From contig CANQLF010000061.1 of NCBI GenBank assembly GCA_947624635.1, positions 1 to 16,416 of the forward strand: a DNA stretch of 16,416 nt, in the 5' to 3' direction. Source of the DNA: an uncultured Bacilli bacterium. GTDB lineage: Bacteria; Bacillota_I; Bacilli_A; RF39; UBA660. The position numbers and the translations under genes are program-made. The stretch's first letter is position 1. The number at the start of each line of letters is the position of its first letter. Below the pieces are notes generated by a model, which did not search any database, was not told the DNA's origin, and saw only the letters and a list, made by a program, of their open reading frames with translations. This document shows, piece by piece, positions 14,701 to 16,416 of the stretch.

Positions 14701-15410
14701 ATGTTGAAACAAGAGAACACATTACACTTTATGGAGCTAAACTTCGTGTAGCTAAAGGACAAGAAGTATCTGCAGGTGAAAGATTAACTGAAGGTGCAAT
14801 AAGTCCAAAAGAATTATTAGCTGTTACAGACCCTATAACTGTACAAGATTATATCTTAAAAGAAATTCAAAAAGTATATCGTTCTCAAGGTGTTGATATA
14901 AGTGATAAACATATCGAAATCATAGCTCGTAGAATGATATCTAAGATAAGAATTAGTGATGGTGGAGATACAGAAATATTACCAGGATCATTAATCTCAA
15001 TCAATGAATTTACTGAAGCTAATAAAGAAGTTATACTAGAAGGTAAGAAACCAGCTACAGGTAGACCAATCTTACTTGGTATTACTAAGGCATCTCTTGA
15101 AACTGATTCATTCTTATCAGCTGCATCATTCCAAGAAACAACAAGAATACTTACTGATGCATCTATAAAAGGTAAAGTAGATAGATTACAAGGCTTAAAA
15201 GAAAACGTTATTATTGGTAAACTTATTCCAGCAGGAACAGGCGCAAAACAATATTCAAATGTTGATTTTGAACTTACTACAAACTACAATGATGACGAAC
15301 CAATAGAAGCATTAGAAGATCAATTACTTGCTGATTCAAGTGATGATGAAATAGTTGTTAGTAATGATGACGAAATCAAAGAAGAAACTAAAGAAGAAAG
15401 TGAAGATTAA
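11700..15410 (+). CDS. rpoC: DNA-directed RNA polymerase subunit beta'
   Basis: A 1236-residue beta' subunit. The N-terminal zinc site has C60, C62, C75 and C78. The catalytic Mg-binding motif NADFDGDQ is at 447-454. Bridge helix and trigger loop start around residue 772 (REGLSVSEFFLSTHGARKGS, then DTALKTADSGYLTRRLVD). The second zinc site uses C822, C898, C905 and C908. The last ~50 residues (from about 1185) are rich in Asp, Glu and Ser and form an acidic tail like that of beta. The ATG shares its A with the rpoB stop (TAATG), and GGGAGTGA upstream is the ribosome binding site, so the two are translationally coupled. No insertion domain of the proteobacterial type is seen. Confidence 0.98.
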   Translation: MLEVNNFEALKISLASPEKIRSWSYGEVKKPETINYRTLKPERDGLFCEKIFGPTRDFECSCGKYKRLRYKGIVCDRCGVEVTRSKVRRERMGHIELATPVSHIWYFKGVPSRMGLVLDMSPRDLEEVLYFVSYVVINPGIAPLEKKQTLSDKEYRAYYEKYGDGFEVGMGAEAIKKLLQEVDVEKELNDLREELKDAQGQKRTRLIKRLDVLDAFYQSGNKPEWMIIEALPVIPPELRPMIQLDGGRFATSDLNDLYRRIINRNNRLKKLIDLGAPSIIIQNEKRMLQEAVDALFDNGRRGRNVTGAGNRPLKSLSSMLKGKQGRFRQNLLGKRVDYSGRSVIVVGPSLKMYQCGIPKDMALELFKPHVIHGLVEKEIASNIKAAKKMIENKDERVWDIVEEVIKEHPVLLNRAPTLHRLGIQAFEPVLIGGKAIRLHPLVTPAFNADFDGDQMAVHVPLSEEAKAEARILMLGANNILNPKDGKPIVTPSQDMILGNYYLSIEKPGIEGEGRVFKNSNEALMAYERRELTLHARIALPVDSFKYKVFTESQKGKYLVTTVGKLIFNEILPDSFAYINEPTDANIETFTPNKFFIEKGKNIPEEIAKMPITKPFVKGTLESIIAQVYKRYKTTETSIMLDKLKDLGFKYSTKAGISMAVTDIVTSSKKEQVIKEGNEMVKKINKQFQRGLITEQERFNKVIATWNDAKKVVSDELEEIAKDPKNVDNSIFIMMNSKARGNISNFTQLAGMRGLMQKPNGEPVEIPVTSSFREGLSVSEFFLSTHGARKGSADTALKTADSGYLTRRLVDVAQDVIVKEDDCGTIQGQVVREFIDEKSNTVIESFYDRIVGRYTNKKVLNPETKEMIIDKNELITENIADKIIKAGIDAIEIRTTLTCKTKNGVCRKCYGKNLATGNIVETGEAVGIMAAQSIGEPGTQLTMRTFHTGGVAGDDITQGLPRVQELFEARNPKGKATIAEISGKITKIEEANGKWKVYIKNDVETREHITLYGAKLRVAKGQEVSAGERLTEGAISPKELLAVTDPITVQDYILKEIQKVYRSQGVDISDKHIEIIARRMISKIRISDGGDTEILPGSLISINEFTEANKEVILEGKKPATGRPILLGITKASLETDSFLSAASFQETTRILTDASIKGKVDRLQGLKENVIIGKLIPAGTGAKQYSNVDFELTTNYNDDEPIEALEDQLLADSSDDEIVVSNDDEIKEETKEESED

Positions 15411-15426
15411 TCATTTTCTTCTTTTT

Positions 15427-15460
15427 AAAAAATACCTAAGATTTTTTCCTAGGTACTTTT
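15427..15460. terminator. Bidirectional terminator between rpoC and the toxin gene
   Basis: TACCTA (15433-15438) pairs with TAGGTA (15450-15455). On the plus strand CTTTT follows; on the minus strand the stem is followed by TTTTTT (from the A run at 15427-15432). It serves rpoC in one direction and the convergent toxin gene in the other. The short stem and long loop lower certainty. Confidence 0.65.
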
Positions 15461-15740
15461 ATAATTTGTCATAATGTGTCCACATTCTGATTATGTGTAT
15501 TTCCTTTTTTTCCTCACAAACTTCATAAACTATTCTATGTTGTCGATTAATCCTTCTAGAATATAATCCATTTAAATCCCCAGTTAATTTTTCATATGAT
15601 GGTGGATAACAAAAAGGATTTTCACTCATCAATAATAGAATATTTTTACAATTTTTATCCAATCCTGAGCTTTTTAATTTAGATTTATCTTTTGTTGCTT
15701 GCTTAGAAAACTTTATTATGTATTTATTACCATTCTTCAT
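15459..15740 (-). CDS. yoeB: YoeB/Txe-family mRNA interferase toxin
   Basis: A 93-residue RelE-superfamily toxin that in known members cleaves mRNA in the ribosomal A site. Residues matching the YoeB catalytic set are E50 (in PPSYEKLTG), the Arg pair R62-R63 (YSRRINRQHRIVYEV) and H89-Y90 near the C terminus (MWTHYDKL). The ATG at 15740 overlaps the antitoxin stop by 14 bases and is preceded by GAGGAG (plus-strand 15751-15756), 10 bases away. An upstream in-frame start would overlap the antitoxin much further and add a non-family leader, so it is rejected. Coupled translation after the antitoxin is the usual arrangement. Confidence 0.93.
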   Translation of the reverse strand: MKNGNKYIIKFSKQATKDKSKLKSSGLDKNCKNILLLMSENPFCYPPSYEKLTGDLNGLYSRRINRQHRIVYEVCEEKKEIHIIRMWTHYDKL

Positions 15741-15984
15741 TTGGGTCAAACTCCTCGGCTTCTTCCCACTTTTCATTTTTACGAATTTCATTAATGTTTT
15801 CAACTAATCCTGGTATACTAGATAAAGCTAAAGTTTCTTCTATATTTTTCCACTCTTCTTCAGAAATTAATACAGCATTTTTACCTTTGTTATTTACAAT
15901 AGTAATTGGATTATATCCTATATTTACTTCGGATACTAAACTATATAAGTTTTGTCTAGCATTAGTTATATTTATAGTACTCAC
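15727..15984 (-). CDS. yefM: YefM/Phd-family antitoxin
   Basis: An 85-residue antitoxin. The N-terminal DNA-binding Phd/YefM fold shows INITNARQNLYSLV (4-17), PITIVNNKGKNAVLIS (26-41) and EEEWKNIEETLAL (42-54). The C-terminal acidic part (~55-85) should wrap the toxin. Two GTG starts are possible: 15993, which overlaps the GAGGTG site itself, and 15984, which lies 6 bases after it and gives the family-typical M-STINITNARQNL. I take 15984. It is first gene of a two-gene operon with the toxin, and its promoter holds a palindromic operator. Confidence 0.92.
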   Translation of the reverse strand: MSTINITNARQNLYSLVSEVNIGYNPITIVNNKGKNAVLISEEEWKNIEETLALSSIPGLVENINEIRKNEKWEEAEEFDPNEEW

Positions 15985-16002
15985 ATTTATCACCTCATAT
16001 AT

Positions 16003-16031
16003 ATTTTAACGTACTTTATTACGTACGTCAA
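16003..16031 (-). promoter_or_regulatory. Promoter with embedded operator for the yefM-yoeB operon
   Basis: On the minus strand: TTGACG (16031-16026), a 17-bp spacer and TAAAAT (16008-16003). Within spacer and -35 edge are two GTAC-core half sites, ACGTAC/GTACGT, with cores at plus positions 16011-16014 and 16023-16026, centres 12 bp apart. This fits autorepression by the antitoxin-toxin complex, as known for YefM-YoeB, whose operator also has paired palindromes with a GTAC core. Confidence 0.78.
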
Positions 16032-16048
16032 GTGTCTAATATTATTAT

Positions 16049-16116
16049 ATGATATTTATTAAAAAAAATACGCAAAATAATAACATATACATGATATTTA
16101 TTGAAATAAATATCAT
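16049..16116. repeat. 12-bp motif ATGATATTTATT in two direct copies and one inverted copy
   Basis: ATGATATTTATT occurs at 16049-16060 and 16091-16102 (start to start 42 bp), and its reverse complement AATAAATATCAT at 16105-16116. The last two copies form a near-perfect palindrome with a 2-base centre, able to form a hairpin of about 11 bp. It is followed by a short A-run, so it is not an intrinsic terminator on the plus strand. It may be a regulator binding site. Confidence 0.7.
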
Positions 16117-16167
16117 AAAAAAGTTCAATTTGCTGGATACCATAAATAAAGGATTTATCGGTTTAGT

Positions 16168-16237
16168 GACAAGTTTAAAAATATTTTTTCATCTTGTCGG
16201 GTATTTTCTTGAATTTTACCCTACATTATGCTAAAAT
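16168..16237 (+). promoter_or_regulatory. Promoter and candidate operators of the AbiEi-like gene
   Basis: TTGAAT (16209-16214), 17 bp, TAAAAT (16232-16237) preceded by TGC (extended -10). The inverted repeat GGGTA/TACCC (16199-16203, 16217-16221) brackets the -35 box. Another, GACAAG/CTTGTC (16168-16173, 16193-16198), abuts it. AbiEi proteins are known to autorepress through inverted repeats, which makes these the likely sites. Confidence 0.65.
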
Positions 16238-16256
16238 GATAAAGAGGTGAAAAACA

Positions 16257-16416
16257 ATGATTTATTCATATAAAGAACTTTTAGAAAAGTATGGTACTAG
16301 ATACAATATTAAGAAAGCAATTGATAATAAAGAAATATATAAAATTGAAAATGGAATTTATTCAAATAAAAAAATAGTTGATCCAATAATTCTTTATTCT
16401 AAAAAATACCCATCAG
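16257..16416 (+). CDS. AbiEi-like type IV antitoxin, N-terminal part (3' partial)
   Basis: The first 53 residues are visible before the window ends. MIYSYKELLEKYGTRYNIKK and the following KAIDNKEIYKIENGIYS form the winged-helix N-terminal domain typical of AbiEi-family antitoxins and related abortive infection regulators in Firmicutes. GAGGTG (16243-16248) precedes the ATG by 8 bases and a good promoter lies at the right distance. In complete loci the antitoxin is followed by AbiEii, a nucleotidyltransferase-like toxin; that would be beyond the right edge. Family assignment rests on this short N-terminal segment only. Confidence 0.78.
   Translation, partial: MIYSYKELLEKYGTRYNIKKAIDNKEIYKIENGIYSNKKIVDPIILYSKKYPS

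Larger units (their letters stand above)
16032..16256. other. Divergent AT-rich intergenic region between the two toxin-antitoxin loci
   Basis: No convincing gene. It holds the repeat set at 16049-16116, the inverted repeats GACAAG...CTTGTC (16168-16173, 16193-16198) and GGGTA...TACCC (16199-16203, 16217-16221), and the promoter of the downstream gene. Confidence 0.7.

Noticed and set aside
15794..16009. Plus-strand ORF of 71 codons opposite the antitoxin
   Set aside because: Antisense shadow of a clearly recognised YefM-family gene and its promoter.
16049..16234. Small plus-strand ORF of 61 codons in the divergent intergenic region
   Set aside because: No ribosome binding site, low-complexity AT-rich content, and it runs through the repeat palindrome and the promoter of the next gene.

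Overview
This window is AT-rich DNA from a low-G+C Gram-positive bacterium (Firmicutes/Bacilli, possibly a Mollicutes-related gut lineage such as RF39; this lineage guess is inference). The gene order follows the Bacillus subtilis core block cysS - mrnC - rlmB - (rae1) - sigH - (rpmG) - secE - nusG - rplK - rplA - rplJ - rplL - ybxB - rpoB - rpoC almost gene for gene. Trp is written TGG in all genes examined and TGA ends the ybxB-like gene, so the code is standard (table 11), not the Mycoplasma/Spiroplasma code.

Region 1 (1-3440): an open frame that enters from the left edge. Its first ~45 residues are the end of the Ffh (SRP54) GTPase domain, and from about base 244 it is the C-terminal two thirds of a cysteinyl-tRNA synthetase. 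This is either a rearrangement or an assembly join. A membrane zinc peptidase follows, then a terminator, mini-RNase III, the RlmB/TrmH-type rRNA methyltransferase and a SigH-like sigma factor.

Region 2 (3441-7320): secE-nusG, then the ribosomal stalk genes. Near-consensus promoters precede secE, rplK and rplJ. Two RNA leaders, before rplK and before rplA, share GUGGGAGG...ACCAC, which resembles the L1-binding site of 23S rRNA. An L10-type leader with an attenuator hairpin precedes rplJ-rplL. An unrecognised 128-residue basic protein sits between rplA and the L10 leader. L11 carries a ~53-residue charged C-terminal tail.

Region 3 (7321-15410): a ybxB-like methyltransferase, a promoter overlapping its stop codon, and rpoB-rpoC overlapping by one base. 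Beta and beta' both end in long acidic tails. Beta has Asn at the position of E. coli His526, a substitution associated with rifampicin insensitivity.

Region 4 (15411-16416): accessory DNA. A bidirectional terminator is followed by a minus-strand YefM-YoeB type toxin-antitoxin pair, whose promoter contains two GTAC-core operator half sites 12 bp apart. A divergent repeat-rich intergenic region then leads to the start of an AbiEi-like antitoxin gene that runs off the right edge. The core block works as a translation/transcription machinery supply cluster with r-protein feedback RNA leaders. The region after rpoC looks like an insertion spot for toxin-antitoxin modules. I did not find a clearly new multi-gene system. 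The most unusual items are the Ffh-CysS join, the paired L1-mimic leaders, the orphan ORF inside the ribosomal operon and the acidic tails.
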